Positions 1 through 9,596 are shown, counted from the first letter of the stretch. The stretch is 46,187 nt of DNA from an uncultured Fibrobacter sp. (GCF_947166265.1 NZ_CAMVDO010000023.1:1-46187), one strand, 5' to 3'. Translations and numbers: made by a program. The notes: a model not told the origin generated them from the sequence alone.

Positions 1-63
1 CGCGCGGAGCGAAGATAGAAATTTTAATGATTTTTGGCTAGTATTTGTGACTTAGGGAATTGC

Positions 64-69
64 TATATT
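64..69 (+). promoter_or_regulatory. candidate -10 element, lipoprotein gene 1
   Basis: The hexamer TATATT preceded by TTGC lies 37 nt before the chosen start of the first lipoprotein gene. The identical 10-mer TTGCTATATT precedes the paralogous second gene at 1266-1275. No convincing -35 element was seen. The call rests on recurrence of TATATT upstream of several plus-strand genes in the window. Confidence 0.4.
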
Positions 70-105
70 ACCCCCGAAATTTCTTGGGAAAATAGGAGAA
101 CATCC

Positions 106-1251
106 ATGAAACAAGCCTTTATTGCAGCTGTCGCTGCATCTGTATTCTTATTTGCCGCCTGTAGCAATAGCGATTCGTTAAATGCAGAGCCGGAATCCCT
201 GTCAGAAGAACCGTTGATCGAACCGGAAGAGGAACCGGAAGATGAACCGGAACAGGGACCCACGCGTGTGCTTGATACCATGGGAACCGCAACGGTATTC
301 GAGTTCCCGGGCGCACTCACCGCGAACGAAAAAGAGCACAAAATTACGATTACCCCCAATACAAAGACGATGGAAGCCTGTGTTGCCGAAGGGAACAGCT
401 ACACCTGGAAAACGATTTCCGTTGCCGACGCACCTTACAGCTACTGGTATGAATTTCGGGGCGATTCCCTGTTGCTTTACTATATCGACCCCGATGAGGA
501 TGACGGCTCTTGGGAAAAACGCGCATACGGTGCAATACTTGTAGGCGGTAAAGATGGAAGTCTCGAAGGAACATGGGAGTTTACCGGCTGCGAGTATACT
601 ACGGAAAACCGGAAAATCAAATGCTATGACCCGCTGGACGAACAAACTGCGGTATCGTTCAAGTTTACAGGGAAAAAGGCCGTCAAAATAGAGAGACGCT
701 TCCACGAAAAATACCTTGAAGAACTCGAAGCCGTTAGTTATGTGGATATTCTTATAAGTGGATTGTACGAATCGTTGGCAAGTGTCTACGGTTATGGATA
801 TTCTTTAGGCTGGCCTTTTGGATTTTCTTCAGAAGGGGTTATTGAGTATAATAAGAATGCGGCTTCCCGATACAAAGTCGATATTACCGATTCGACCGAA
901 AATAGCCAGACATTCATCATCGGTAAGAAAACCTACACTTTCAAGGTCAACAAGGTCGAGCAGAAACTAGGCGAATATAACGATCTGCTGATGGACATAA
1001 GCGCAGAAGTGACAGATGGCACGACCACTTGTAGCGGCTACTATAAAATACAGAATATCGAAAAAGAGCAGTGCAATGCGGAAAATGCTGGCATATTCTA
1101 TGAAGAAACGGGATACGGGGACAATAACCGCGAGGTCCATTATTCCTATATGTACGTGGACCAGAATGAAGATGAATTCGACAAGTGCATCGATAAAATC
1201 GCCGCGAAGACTTTCGATCCCGAAAGTGAATACAGCGATTCCGAAAAATAA
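106..1251 (+). CDS. secreted lipoprotein, paralogue of the next gene
   Basis: The protein is a predicted outer-envelope lipoprotein of 381 residues with no recognised domain. The ATG at 106 is chosen over an upstream TTG because an AGGAG ribosome site lies 8 nt before it and the protein then opens with a lipoprotein signal (MKQAFIAAVAASVFLFAAC, lipobox FAAC, Cys 19). An acidic, Pro/Glu-rich spacer follows. The body is alike in layout to the protein at 1310-2449: both share a Cys-Val-x-Glu-Gly segment followed by Thr-Trp-Lys, a Tyr-Glu-Phe-[RH]-Gly-Asp stretch and a final Cys-Ile...Phe-Asp-Pro segment. The pair is a tandem duplication separated by 58 nt, each member with its own TATATT element. 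Function unknown. Coding and lipoprotein calls are firm. Confidence 0.88.
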   Translation: MKQAFIAAVAASVFLFAACSNSDSLNAEPESLSEEPLIEPEEEPEDEPEQGPTRVLDTMGTATVFEFPGALTANEKEHKITITPNTKTMEACVAEGNSYTWKTISVADAPYSYWYEFRGDSLLLYYIDPDEDDGSWEKRAYGAILVGGKDGSLEGTWEFTGCEYTTENRKIKCYDPLDEQTAVSFKFTGKKAVKIERRFHEKYLEELEAVSYVDILISGLYESLASVYGYGYSLGWPFGFSSEGVIEYNKNAASRYKVDITDSTENSQTFIIGKKTYTFKVNKVEQKLGEYNDLLMDISAEVTDGTTTCSGYYKIQNIEKEQCNAENAGIFYEETGYGDNNREVHYSYMYVDQNEDEFDKCIDKIAAKTFDPESEYSDSEK

Positions 1252-1269
1252 TTTTGTCAAAAAGATTGC

Positions 1270-1275
1270 TATATT
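1270..1275 (+). promoter_or_regulatory. candidate -10 element, lipoprotein gene 2
   Basis: TATATT in the context TTGCTATATT, 35 nt before the start at 1310. It matches the element before the upstream paralogue. This suggests the two tandem lipoprotein genes are transcribed from separate but similar promoters. Confidence 0.4.
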
Positions 1276-1309
1276 GGTTGTTGACAAACTAAAATACGGA
1301 GAACAAACA

Positions 1310-2449
1310 ATGAAGCATTCCCTGCTTAACGCCCTCGCCATATCGGCAATCGCCACGTCCATGCTGCTCGTCAGTGCATGCGGCGACGATTCATCTTCCA
1401 ATGCCAGCGGCGGAATTTCGAGAAAGGCCTCGCTCTATGTCGACGAATCGCAGCAACTCCTGGTGATGACTCTCGACAAGCTGACCGAAGATATGTGCGT
1501 TGTCGAAGGCGACAACCTTACATGGAAATCCATGGACATTTACGTGAAACCCGACTCCTTGCACTACGAGTTCCACGGTGACACCTTGCTCCTTTTCAGC
1601 ATTTACCAGGGCAAGCCGGAAAACTACGCCCAGATGCTGACCGGGGGCTCTGCCGGAAACATCTACGGCACATGGACCTATATCGCATGCAGTTTTGAAG
1701 CAGACGAAAACGTAACCCAATGTTCCGCCAACAACAAAAAGTACTATCACCGTACCATCACGTTCTCCCATGGATCAGTCGAAGCCGATTATGAATTCCA
1801 CTTCGACCTCTACCTTGCCGACCACGACGACTACATGAATTCATACTTCATGGCACAGCTTTTCCAGATTCTCGAAGGAAGGTCTTCCGACCTCTACCTG
1901 GACGAAGTGATGTACATGGATTCTGCGGAAGTACAGAAACATGCAGAAGATAACGGGATCGTATTCAAGGAAAAGACCAAGACGAACGCGACATTCGAGC
2001 TGGGAGGCAAGACGTATACTGTTAGCGCTAAGGTCGACCGCTCCCTGCAGGAATCCGGCTACTACACAGGGAACGACAACAACGAAATCCACGTGGAAGT
2101 AAGCGACGGCGCTACAGTCTGCAAAGCGGACTATGTCACACACTACGTCAACAGTTCCTACTGCAAGGCCGAATACTGGGACGACCTCTATTTTGACGAT
2201 GACTGGGAAGACATCAACCACAACAATTTCACCACCGCCGAAAGGTACAGATACAGCAACTCCGTAACATTCAAGGAATGTATCCAGGGAATCGGCATGA
2301 AATTCGACCCCATGGACGGATACAACTTCCCCTCACCCATCGATGGACTCGCCAAGAAGGCCGTACAGGCGGAAACGGACAGCGCCGAACCCCGCCATGA
2401 AACCCGCGAAGAAAAATTCTTCCGCAAGTTGATGAAGTACGCGAAATAG
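1310..2449 (+). CDS. secreted lipoprotein, paralogue of the previous gene
   Basis: Predicted 379-residue lipoprotein of unknown function. The start at 1310 has a GGAG site 8 nt upstream and gives a classical signal peptide ending in VSAC (Cys 24). The longer reading frame beginning at 1016 overlaps the previous gene and lacks a signal, so it is rejected. It keeps the landmarks of its neighbour: Cys-Val-Val-Glu-Gly, Thr-Trp-Lys-Ser, Tyr-Glu-Phe-His-Gly-Asp and a C-terminal Lys-Phe-Asp-Pro. Several paired cysteines suggest a disulfide-bonded extracytoplasmic fold. A strong terminator follows at 2479-2503, closing this two-gene block. No known family was recognised. Confidence 0.9.
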   Translation: MKHSLLNALAISAIATSMLLVSACGDDSSSNASGGISRKASLYVDESQQLLVMTLDKLTEDMCVVEGDNLTWKSMDIYVKPDSLHYEFHGDTLLLFSIYQGKPENYAQMLTGGSAGNIYGTWTYIACSFEADENVTQCSANNKKYYHRTITFSHGSVEADYEFHFDLYLADHDDYMNSYFMAQLFQILEGRSSDLYLDEVMYMDSAEVQKHAEDNGIVFKEKTKTNATFELGGKTYTVSAKVDRSLQESGYYTGNDNNEIHVEVSDGATVCKADYVTHYVNSSYCKAEYWDDLYFDDDWEDINHNNFTTAERYRYSNSVTFKECIQGIGMKFDPMDGYNFPSPIDGLAKKAVQAETDSAEPRHETREEKFFRKLMKYAK

Positions 2450-2478
2450 CAGGCGCCCCGACGGCACCGTTTCTGAGA

Positions 2479-2503
2479 GGAGGCCCGAAGGCCTCCTTTT
2501 TTT
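2479..2503 (+). terminator. Rho-independent terminator
   Basis: Perfect 7-bp stem GGAGGCC/GGCCTCC with loop CGAA, followed by seven T. It lies 29 nt after the stop of the second lipoprotein gene and ends that block before the sigma54-type activator. Confidence 0.93.
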
Positions 2504-2586
2504 GTAAAAAAATCGGCGCGAATGTAAAATTATCACCCAACCAGTCATAGACGCCGCGAAAAAAGCGTGTATAGAATAGAGGCTCT

Positions 2587-3600
2587 ATGAACAGACACGA
2601 ATCCATGTTACGCATCGCGGCAAGCTCCGACATCTCGGTTCTGCTCCTCGGCGAATCGGGAAGCGGCAAGGAAGTCGCCGCCCGCTTTGTACATGCCCAC
2701 AGCAAGCGGGCGGGCGGCCCCTTTGTCGCACTCAACTGCGGCGCGATTGCCAAGGGGCTTGCCGAAAGCATCCTGGAGGGGCACCGCAAGGGGGCGTTCA
2801 CCGGCGCCACCGAGGAACGCCTCGGAGTGGTACGCTCGGCGGATAGCGGCACGCTCTTTCTCGACGAAATCGGCGAAATGCCGCTCGAAACACAGTGCAA
2901 GCTGCTGCGTATTCTGCAGGAACACTCGGTGATGCCGCTCGGCGAAAGTACCTCCATTCCCGTCAACTTCCGCCTGATCTGCGCCACCAACCGCGACCTG
3001 CGCGGCGAGGTGCAGGCGGGGCGATTCCGCGAAGACCTCTTCTTTCGTCTGAACGTCTTTCCGATACGCATCCCGCCACTCCGCGAACGCGAAGATTTCG
3101 GCAACATCACCGATGAGCTGTGGCGAGAAATCCACGGAATGAAACATCCAGACGCGCCACGCCCAAGTGAATACCCCACCGGAGTTTCCAGGCTATCTGC
3201 ACGCGAAGTCTCGCTTCTTGCAAGCAGGGAATGGCCCGGCAACGTGCGACAACTCAAGAACATTCTGCAGCGCTATTCGCTGCTTCGTCCTTATGGAATT
3301 ACCTTGTCTAAAATCCTGGACGAGGAATTCTGCGAGGCGCCCCTGAACCATTCCGCAGCGAGGCCCGCCGCATCCCCAAAAACAGGGGCGCACGAGCATA
3401 CCGCAGCAAACGACGTCAAAGCCTACTGCGGCTATATCGACTCGCTCTACGAAAAACCGAGGCGCTATTCGGTCTCCCCCACGTGGGACTTAATTTGTAC
3501 AGAACTTTCACGTAACGACGGCAACAAAAGCATTACCGCGCAAAAGCTAGGAATCAGCCGCGGCTGCCTCAGTTACCAGATCAAGAAGCACAGCAGTTGA
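2587..3600 (+). CDS. sigma54-dependent transcriptional activator, AAA+ and Fis-type HTH, no sensor domain
   Basis: Bacterial enhancer-binding protein of 337 residues that would remodel sigma54-RNA polymerase by ATP hydrolysis. The AAA+ domain begins almost at the N-terminus. It has Walker A GESGSGKE (residues 22-29), the sigma54-contact loop GAFTGA (69-74), Walker B GTLFLDE (88-94) and an arginine-finger region [10 protein letters not shown] near 145-155. The C-terminal 40 residues form a Fis-like helix-turn-helix ([19 protein letters not shown]). There is no receiver, GAF or PAS domain, so it resembles PspF-type activators, which are controlled by partner proteins rather than by direct sensing. 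The start has only a weak AGAGG site at 2577-2581. It faces the PorV-like gene tail to tail. No -24/-12 promoter was identified nearby, so its targets are unknown. Confidence 0.93.
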   Translation: MNRHESMLRIAASSDISVLLLGESGSGKEVAARFVHAHSKRAGGPFVALNCGAIAKGLAESILEGHRKGAFTGATEERLGVVRSADSGTLFLDEIGEMPLETQCKLLRILQEHSVMPLGESTSIPVNFRLICATNRDLRGEVQAGRFREDLFFRLNVFPIRIPPLREREDFGNITDELWREIHGMKHPDAPRPSEYPTGVSRLSAREVSLLASREWPGNVRQLKNILQRYSLLRPYGITLSKILDEEFCEAPLNHSAARPAASPKTGAHEHTAANDVKAYCGYIDSLYEKPRRYSVSPTWDLICTELSRNDGNKSITAQKLGISRGCLSYQIKKHSS

Positions 3601-3613
3601 AAAGTTAAGTTTC

Positions 3614-4558
3614 CTAGAAGCGCATGCCGAGTGTCAGGTAGTGGTAGCCGCCGTCAAAGGCTTTTTTCGGGCTGTAGGCGTAGTCGAAACTGACCATGCC
3701 GAATATGACGCCAATACCCGCGCTCACGCCATCTTCGGTGTCGGGGCGTGCCGCATAACCGATGCGAAGAGCAAGCGTCTCGTTGTAGTCGAGTTCACCG
3801 CCGAAACGCCATTCGGGGTCTTCCATGTCGGCACGGCGGTAGGCGTCGGCAGAAACGTGGAGATCCCAGCGGCTCTGGAACCCGAAAAGCCTTGCAACGG
3901 GAACGACACCCGTCACGCCCGCCTGGAGCGCCATCGGGGCGGTCTCGCTTTCACCGTCATAGTCACCCATGTAGCCGAAATTCGTGAGGGTGGCCGCAAA
4001 GGCAAAATACTCGTTCACGTGGTAGGCACCACCAATATCGCCGAGGAACGCGAGGGCGGTCTCGTCGTCAATGGTCTGCTGGCTGAAGCGGGCCGTCGCC
4101 GCCCAATTGAACACCTTGTTCCTGTTGCCAAGACCCGCCTGGAGCGTCCAGGCGTAGGCACCGTAATCCGATGTCTTGAAGCCTTCTTCGTCACGGCCCT
4201 CGATACCGTCGTACCCGAGGAACTCGAAACCCGCCGCGAAAGTGAGCGGAAAATCGAACAGGCTAAACGGGAGCGCCAAATACGCCGTGGTAAAGTCGTC
4301 GGCAGTGTATTCGGGGAAGATCACGTGGTTCACGCCCGCCTCGGATTCCTGCACGGCGCCCATGGCAAGCGGATTGCGCGAAATTTCGGAAGCGCTCGTC
4401 GCATCCGCGACACCCGCACCCGAAAGGCCAGCGTTACGCGCCGAGACCTGCATCGAAAGGTATTTCATCGAAACGGCGCCCGCATCGACTCCCCAATGCT
4501 CCCCGGCAAATACAAGGGAACATGCGGCGAAGGCGATGGCAGCGAAACGTTTCAACAT
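3614..4558 (-). CDS. PorV/PorQ-like outer-membrane beta-barrel protein
   Basis: 314-residue protein with a signal peptide (cleavage after residues about 1-18, ending LVFA) and alternating beta-strand pattern typical of the PorV/PorQ (UPF0164) outer-membrane family. The N-terminal region after the signal contains SARNAGLSGAGVADA and a nearby SRNPLAMG, the usual family hallmark in which the early strand is followed by Asn-Pro-Ala/Leu. The protein ends in Phe, as barrel proteins normally do. In type 9 secretion, PorV shuttles cargo to the attachment complex and PorQ has a related role; which of these applies here cannot be told. The C-terminal sorting tails on secreted proteins at 15870-19052 make a T9SS role plausible. 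Confidence 0.75.
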   Translation of the reverse strand: MLKRFAAIAFAACSLVFAGEHWGVDAGAVSMKYLSMQVSARNAGLSGAGVADATSASEISRNPLAMGAVQESEAGVNHVIFPEYTADDFTTAYLALPFSLFDFPLTFAAGFEFLGYDGIEGRDEEGFKTSDYGAYAWTLQAGLGNRNKVFNWAATARFSQQTIDDETALAFLGDIGGAYHVNEYFAFAATLTNFGYMGDYDGESETAPMALQAGVTGVVPVARLFGFQSRWDLHVSADAYRRADMEDPEWRFGGELDYNETLALRIGYAARPDTEDGVSAGIGVIFGMVSFDYAYSPKKAFDGGYHYLTLGMRF

Positions 4559-4649
4559 ATAGATATAAAATACAAAAAAAGAACTTAGAACTTCGGTTCG
4601 GCAAGCTCACCAACCTATAATAAGGTCCTTGAGCTCTACCAACTAACTT

Positions 4650-6209
4650 CTACGATCTCCAGCCTTCCATGATTTTCATGCAGCCGGCCAGGAGTTCAGC
4701 GGAACGCACCTTGTCGTCGGTTTCCACGTAGCAGCGGAATTCCGGGGCGTTTCCGCTCGGGCGCAGGTGCACGATATCGCCGGAATCGAATTCCATGCGG
4801 TAACCGTCGGTCTCGTCGATAGAGACGATTTCGCCGTGGAACGGAGCCGGAGTCGAACCGTCCTTGGGCTTGAAGCGGCTGGGCTTCGCGGTGAGGCCAC
4901 CGAAAAGTTTCTTGCCGAGTTTCTGTTCGCGGATTTCGGCAAGCTTCGCCTTCGACGTCTCGGTCGGGAATTCCTTTAAGCGGTCGCTGAGCGTAAAGCG
5001 CTTCGGGAGCTTCTTCAGGAGGTCCACGACGCACATGCGTTCTTCGCGGACACGCACCATCACGGCAATCATCGGGAGGAGCGCATCGCGGGTGGGGAGC
5101 GCCTTGAGCGTACGGCTCACGCGCTTTTCAACGCCACCGTCGCGTTCCACGAATTCGCGGGTGAGGTCGGTCTGCAACAGGAATCCGCCGTTCGCCTCGT
5201 AACCTGCGACGGAGACGCTCTTGTCCGCTGCATCCACCAGGCTTTCCATGCCGGCGATCACGTAGGGGCTTCCGATGCGGGTACGGCAAATACCCTCAAA
5301 GCTGTTCGACTTTTCGAGCGACGTGTTGCAACTCACCGGAGTTGCAATGCGCTTGATGCCAAGCGCCTGGGCAGCGAGGATGCCCAGCACGTCGCCACGC
5401 AGCCACATGCCTACATCGTCTGCCAGAAGCGGGCGGTCGCTATCGCCGTCGGTGCTGAAGATGGCATCCACGAAATCCTTGTGCGCAAAGTCGCGTGCCA
5501 AGTCCTCGTCTTCCTTGCGAATAGCCTCGGTATCGACCGGAATAAACGTCTCGCTCCTTGCAAAGGGCTTTACCGTTGCGCCCAGACTTTCAAGAACCTT
5601 CACCACGATGTCGCGGCCCACGGCGGAATGCTGGTACACGCCGATGGTGAGTCCCTGCAAGGCCTTCGTGCCGAAGAATTCCGGGTAACGCTTCACGTAG
5701 TTTTCTTCGGCTTCGGTTTCAACAGCGGGGAGCGCGGGGGCGTTCTTCAGCATGCCCTTCGCATCGAAAATCGCCTCGTCGAAATCCACCGACTGCGAAA
5801 CGATTCCCTGTTCGTCCTTCTTGGTAATTTCGCCCTGCGGGTGGTTAAACTTGATTCCGTTACGGTCGGCGGGAATGTGGCTTCCCGTCACCATGATAGT
5901 CGGGAGCGCCTTGTCGATACCGTACAGCGCAATGGCCGGGCTCGGAATGCGACCGCAGTAGACGACTTTCCACGCGGAATCCTCGCCCGCCTTCACCAAG
6001 GCCTTCAGAATACGTTCGGTACTCGGACGCAGATCCCCTGCAATCGCAATCGTATGTTCGCACTTGTAGCTAGATTCGCAGTACTTGATAAACGAACGCG
6101 CATACACGTAGCACACGCGATCCGTCATCGCCGTTACCAGGCCGCGCGCACCGCTAGTGCCGAATGCCACGCCGGACTGTTTCATCACTTCTTGCATCGA
6201 AACGCTCAT
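4650..6209 (-). CDS. phosphohexomutase (phosphoglucomutase/phosphomannomutase family)
   Basis: Alpha-D-phosphohexomutase of 519 residues, converting hexose 1- and 6-phosphates in the cytoplasm. All four family loops are visible: GTSGARG near residue 17, the phosphoserine loop VTGSHIPADRNGIKF with Ser at about 110, the metal loop STDGDSD (Asp 254, 256, 258), the sugar-specificity loop GYEANGGF near 335, and the phosphate-binding loop RPSGNAPEFRCYVE near the C-terminus. GSHIP, rather than the usual ASHNP of many phosphomannomutases, is a known variant. The sugar preference (glucose, mannose or glucosamine) is not decided by these motifs. Its ATG lies 8 nt after the stop of the FISUMP lipoprotein gene, so the two are probably cotranscribed although functionally unlike. 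Confidence 0.9.
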   Translation of the reverse strand: MSVSMQEVMKQSGVAFGTSGARGLVTAMTDRVCYVYARSFIKYCESSYKCEHTIAIAGDLRPSTERILKALVKAGEDSAWKVVYCGRIPSPAIALYGIDKALPTIMVTGSHIPADRNGIKFNHPQGEITKKDEQGIVSQSVDFDEAIFDAKGMLKNAPALPAVETEAEENYVKRYPEFFGTKALQGLTIGVYQHSAVGRDIVVKVLESLGATVKPFARSETFIPVDTEAIRKEDEDLARDFAHKDFVDAIFSTDGDSDRPLLADDVGMWLRGDVLGILAAQALGIKRIATPVSCNTSLEKSNSFEGICRTRIGSPYVIAGMESLVDAADKSVSVAGYEANGGFLLQTDLTREFVERDGGVEKRVSRTLKALPTRDALLPMIAVMVRVREERMCVVDLLKKLPKRFTLSDRLKEFPTETSKAKLAEIREQKLGKKLFGGLTAKPSRFKPKDGSTPAPFHGEIVSIDETDGYRMEFDSGDIVHLRPSGNAPEFRCYVETDDKVRSAELLAGCMKIMEGWRS

Positions 6210-6217
6210 AAGAACCT

Positions 6218-7969
6218 CTAGTTATCGTAAATGCAGCGAACGTATGCTGCGGTATATTTGTGTGCATTATCTGAAGCTACGGACAAGTCCTTACGGTACG
6301 CCCAAAGATACGCATATTCAAATTCGTGAGACGTTCCCGTCACGTCGTATTCCGTGGAGCTCCAGAAAAGGGCCTGTTCGCCTTCCTTGATATACTGGCC
6401 GTAATACTCGTACTCGCCACCAAGCTGGTTTATAAAATTCTCCTTCGCACTGGGATTGCTGAGAACATAGTCATAAAGGGCGACCCATTCTTCCTCACTT
6501 GGAATGTGCGTCCCTTCGGGGCAGATTCCACGGTACGGCAAGTCGATTTCGCCCAGCTGTTCGTGGTCGAACCTCGTATTCACCGCCATCGCCGTCGCCC
6601 AGGTGTACAGCCTGCCGTACTTTTCGCAATTGGCTTCATCATCTTCATAGCAGCGGCTGTCCTTCATGGGAACCTCCAGATTCTTGGTCGTCCAGACCTG
6701 ATCGCCAATCTCTACACGCCCCATGTCGGGATACTCGTAGGTAAGCCAGGTCTCGTCCGCAAAGTCCTCGCCCGAAGACGACTCCACACTAGAAGAGGAT
6801 TCATCCGCGCTGCTCGAAGATAAGAGATCCACGGAAGCCTCGCCCCTGACGCAGCGCACATAGGCACCCATGTACTTGTGCGGATTGCTTCTCGCTATGG
6901 AACCGTCCTTGCGGTAAGCCCAAATCCAGGCGTACTCATAATCGTAACCGGTTCCCGCCGCCTCGTATTCCGTCGTCGTCCAGAAAACCGTTTCCACGTC
7001 TTCGGACCTGTAGAAAGACTTCCAGTCGTAAGCTCCGCCAATCTGGTTCGTGAAATACGCCTTGTATTCAGGATCCTGGTTGATATACATTTCAAGGAGC
7101 GCCCATTCCTCGTCAGAAGGCAAGTGCGTTCCCTCGGGGCAGATTCCCTGGTACGGAAGTTCGATTTCGCCCAGTTTTTGCCTGTCGTACTTCGGGTCTA
7201 TACCCATCGCAGCCGACCAGGTATAGATCCTACCGTATTTTTCGCAATTCACCGGATCGTCATCGTAGCACATGCTCCCTTCGACATCGATGTCCAAATT
7301 CCTAGTCATCCATTCTAGCGAACCGATTTTCACGAAATCACCCGCCGTGAGCACGAAAGAGCTGCTAGAAACCTTCGCCTTCGAAGACGAACTTTCCGGC
7401 GTGTCAAAATTCCACCTGGAAGAACTCGAGAAACTGGCAGAAGAACTTGATTCGGCTTTCAGGGAACTGGAACTTTCCTCCGGTTTCCTGGGCGAAACAT
7501 TGCGGTAGTAGGTCACGCCGTTATCAACCTTGCAGAAACATTCGTCAAGGCCCCATTCGCTGACCGTCGAGGTCCAGTCCTTAAAATCGCCGTCGCTATC
7601 GAACTTGTACTTGCAACCCGAGACATCCGCCCAGATATACTTTTCGCCACGTTCGGTAATGATTTCTATATCGAAACGGTTCTTGGACTTGTTATATTCC
7701 GCCGACACGCACCGTGCGTAAAACGAGAACATGGTGTTCATGTACTCGGACAACCTGTCGCAAAGCCACGTTTCCATATAGGAATCGGCAGAAATTGCCT
7801 TGGACCAGGCGGAATCCTTTTCGAAGCCGTACTCTTCTGCACAACGGTCCACTACAGGAAATTCCCTTTCGTCCTCTCCGCTTCCGCTACCGGAATCATG
7901 GTTACATCCATACGAAAAAAACGACGCGGCACACGCCAACAACAAAATAGAACGGCTAAACTTATTCAT
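6218..7969 (-). CDS. FISUMP-domain lipoprotein with two tandem FISUMP domains
   Basis: 583-residue surface lipoprotein. The signal ends in SYGC (Cys 22) followed by a Gly/Ser-rich tether. Two Ser-rich linkers separate the domains, and two copies of the FISUMP domain follow at about residues 212-375 and 430-583. Each copy has the same landmarks: EWMTRNLDI or VWTTKNLEV, CYDDD/CYEDD, NCEKYGRIYTWSAAM or LYTWATAM, ICPEGTHLPS/HIPS, FWTTTEY/FWSSTEY and a closing AYVRC. FISUMP domains are expanded in Fibrobacter and are thought to be surface-exposed, but the biochemical role is unknown. An ATG with no strong ribosome site starts the gene. It leads into the phosphohexomutase gene. Confidence 0.92.
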   Translation of the reverse strand: MNKFSRSILLLACAASFFSYGCNHDSGSGSGEDEREFPVVDRCAEEYGFEKDSAWSKAISADSYMETWLCDRLSEYMNTMFSFYARCVSAEYNKSKNRFDIEIITERGEKYIWADVSGCKYKFDSDGDFKDWTSTVSEWGLDECFCKVDNGVTYYRNVSPRKPEESSSSLKAESSSSASFSSSSRWNFDTPESSSSKAKVSSSSFVLTAGDFVKIGSLEWMTRNLDIDVEGSMCYDDDPVNCEKYGRIYTWSAAMGIDPKYDRQKLGEIELPYQGICPEGTHLPSDEEWALLEMYINQDPEYKAYFTNQIGGAYDWKSFYRSEDVETVFWTTTEYEAAGTGYDYEYAWIWAYRKDGSIARSNPHKYMGAYVRCVRGEASVDLLSSSSADESSSSVESSSGEDFADETWLTYEYPDMGRVEIGDQVWTTKNLEVPMKDSRCYEDDEANCEKYGRLYTWATAMAVNTRFDHEQLGEIDLPYRGICPEGTHIPSEEEWVALYDYVLSNPSAKENFINQLGGEYEYYGQYIKEGEQALFWSSTEYDVTGTSHEFEYAYLWAYRKDLSVASDNAHKYTAAYVRCIYDN

Positions 7970-7981
7970 GCGCTAAAATAT

Positions 7982-8022
7982 AAAAAAAGAGAGACGCCCC
8001 TCGGCCAAAAGCCTAGGAGTCT
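7982..8022 (-). terminator. probable terminator of the PAS-GGDEF gene
   Basis: On the minus strand an imperfect stem (AGACTCCT against AGGGGCGTCT, with an inner GGC/GCC arm) is followed by a T-rich tract of seven T at 7982-7988. It lies about 40 nt after the diguanylate-cyclase stop codon. Confidence 0.6.
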
Positions 8023-8060
8023 ACAGTCCATACAAGGTATCTTTCCTTTCGCCGTAGCGC

Positions 8061-9596
8061 CTACTGTTCACCTCGACGGTTCCGCTTGCATTCATACATG
8101 CGGTTGTCGGCTTCACGTAACAGGCCGTCGATATTTCGGTTGCCGTTCGTCACCGAAATGCCGTAACTGATGGAAACACGCAAATCACCCGCACGGAATA
8201 TCGAACAAACGTTCTTGTCCAGCTGTTCGCAGCGCCTTTCCACTTCGTGTTCGGGAATCAGGCGTTCCATAATGACCGTGAACTCATCGCCTCCCAGGCG
8301 CGACACCACGCCGTCGGGGAAACATTCGAGCATATATTTCGCGATTTCCTTCAGAATATCGTCGCCACGCCTATGGCCGAACGTATCGTTGACTTCCTTG
8401 AACCGGTCAAGATCCATATAGATCAGCGTCATTGGCTTTCCGACATTATTACGGATAAAGTCTTCAAAGTAGCGCCTGTTGTAAAGCCCCGTGAGGGCAT
8501 CGGTGTTGGCTTCGTTCAAAATCATCTTTTCATAGTTCCACGCCACCGTCACATCGCGTAAAAAGACAAAGTAACCAGACGTATTATGGAAATAGTCGGC
8601 AATTTCCTGCTCGATTACTATAAAGTAACGCGACTGCCCGTCAACGTTCAGTACATACTCGCCTTCCCTGGAACGCCCCTTCTCATTCACCTTTTCTTCG
8701 CCGACAATCATCATGTTGCGGCCGAACCACTCCCTATAAGAGAAATCCTCGATAGGCTTGTCCCCCAGGCCCACCAGTTTCTTGAAGATGTCGTTCATCT
8801 TCAAGGTTTTCCAGTTCACGTCGCAGAGAATCAGCGGGAAGGGAATGTTTTCCACCAGGATCGAAAGTTCCAGACCCATGTTGCCGAAATCCGTCACGTC
8901 ATGCGCGACACCGACCGTTCCCTCGATATTCCCGAACATGTCGAAAAGCGGAGTCTTGTACGTCTTGAGCTGCTTCATTCCCTCGCTTGTCTTGAGCGGT
9001 TCGTCAAAGACGCAGGTATGCCCCGCGTTCATGGTATCCGTCTCGGATTCCATACAAACAAATTCACCCTTCTTGTATTCCTCTTCGGAAATATCCCAGA
9101 TGTAATAGTGGCCGCGTCCGCGAATGTCTTCCTTGGTCTTGTGGACCGTATCGCAGAATTCCTGGTTCACCATCATGTGGGCGCCCACCTTGTCCTTGAA
9201 CCATACCAAGTCCGGAACACTGTCAATCGCCGTCGTGAGCAGGTTCTTGTAATGCCAGGCATCAAAACGCGTCTGCAAATTCCCCAGAAGTTTTTCGAAA
9301 CGCTGCCTGCGGATATCCGACGACTCTTCCCTAGGCCACACGTCCAGAAGCGCTGCGTACACATCCTTGACCTCGGACATATCGCCCAGATAGACCACTT
9401 CGAAATGGGGTCGCCCGTTCTGCAGGGCGAGAGCGACATCCGCGGCACTATCCGAGAGCATTACCTCGAAGGCGTCATCGGAGGGAGCATCTACAGAAAT
9501 GCTCGTATCCCACATCAGGGGGCATACCGTGACAAAGCTCCTGAAAACACGCTTGTCGTCTTCGGATTTTACATCTAGCGAAAAATTCAGTTTCAT
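8061..9596 (-). CDS. PAS-domain diguanylate cyclase (GGDEF)
   Basis: 511-residue cytoplasmic signalling protein predicted to make c-di-GMP from two GTP. Order: an unassigned N-terminal region (1-110, perhaps a degenerate receiver), PAS-like domain 1 (about 118-235, LLTTAIDSVPDLVWFKDK), PAS-like domain 2 (about 245-355) and a GGDEF domain (360-511) with metal ligand region IYMDLDRFKEVND and active site RLGGDEF (GGDEF 435-439). The inhibitory RxxD I-site is absent at its expected place five residues before GGDEF, so product feedback there is unlikely. No membrane segment is seen, so the signal is probably cytoplasmic. The start is the ATG at 9596 with AGGGGG upstream; a TTG two codons earlier sits too close to that site. 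It diverges from rubrerythrin. Confidence 0.92.
   Translation of the reverse strand: MKLNFSLDVKSEDDKRVFRSFVTVCPLMWDTSISVDAPSDDAFEVMLSDSAADVALALQNGRPHFEVVYLGDMSEVKDVYAALLDVWPREESSDIRRQRFEKLLGNLQTRFDAWHYKNLLTTAIDSVPDLVWFKDKVGAHMMVNQEFCDTVHKTKEDIRGRGHYYIWDISEEEYKKGEFVCMESETDTMNAGHTCVFDEPLKTSEGMKQLKTYKTPLFDMFGNIEGTVGVAHDVTDFGNMGLELSILVENIPFPLILCDVNWKTLKMNDIFKKLVGLGDKPIEDFSYREWFGRNMMIVGEEKVNEKGRSREGEYVLNVDGQSRYFIVIEQEIADYFHNTSGYFVFLRDVTVAWNYEKMILNEANTDALTGLYNRRYFEDFIRNNVGKPMTLIYMDLDRFKEVNDTFGHRRGDDILKEIAKYMLECFPDGVVSRLGGDEFTVIMERLIPEHEVERRCEQLDKNVCSIFRAGDLRVSISYGISVTNGNRNIDGLLREADNRMYECKRNRRGEQ

Noticed and set aside
1016-1309. Long N-terminal extension of the second lipoprotein frame
   Set aside because: It overlaps the first lipoprotein gene in another frame; the ATG at 1310 has a ribosome site and a lipoprotein signal.
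9173-9448. Minus-strand open frame inside the PAS-GGDEF gene
   Set aside because: It is a shadow in another frame of a gene with clear domains throughout.
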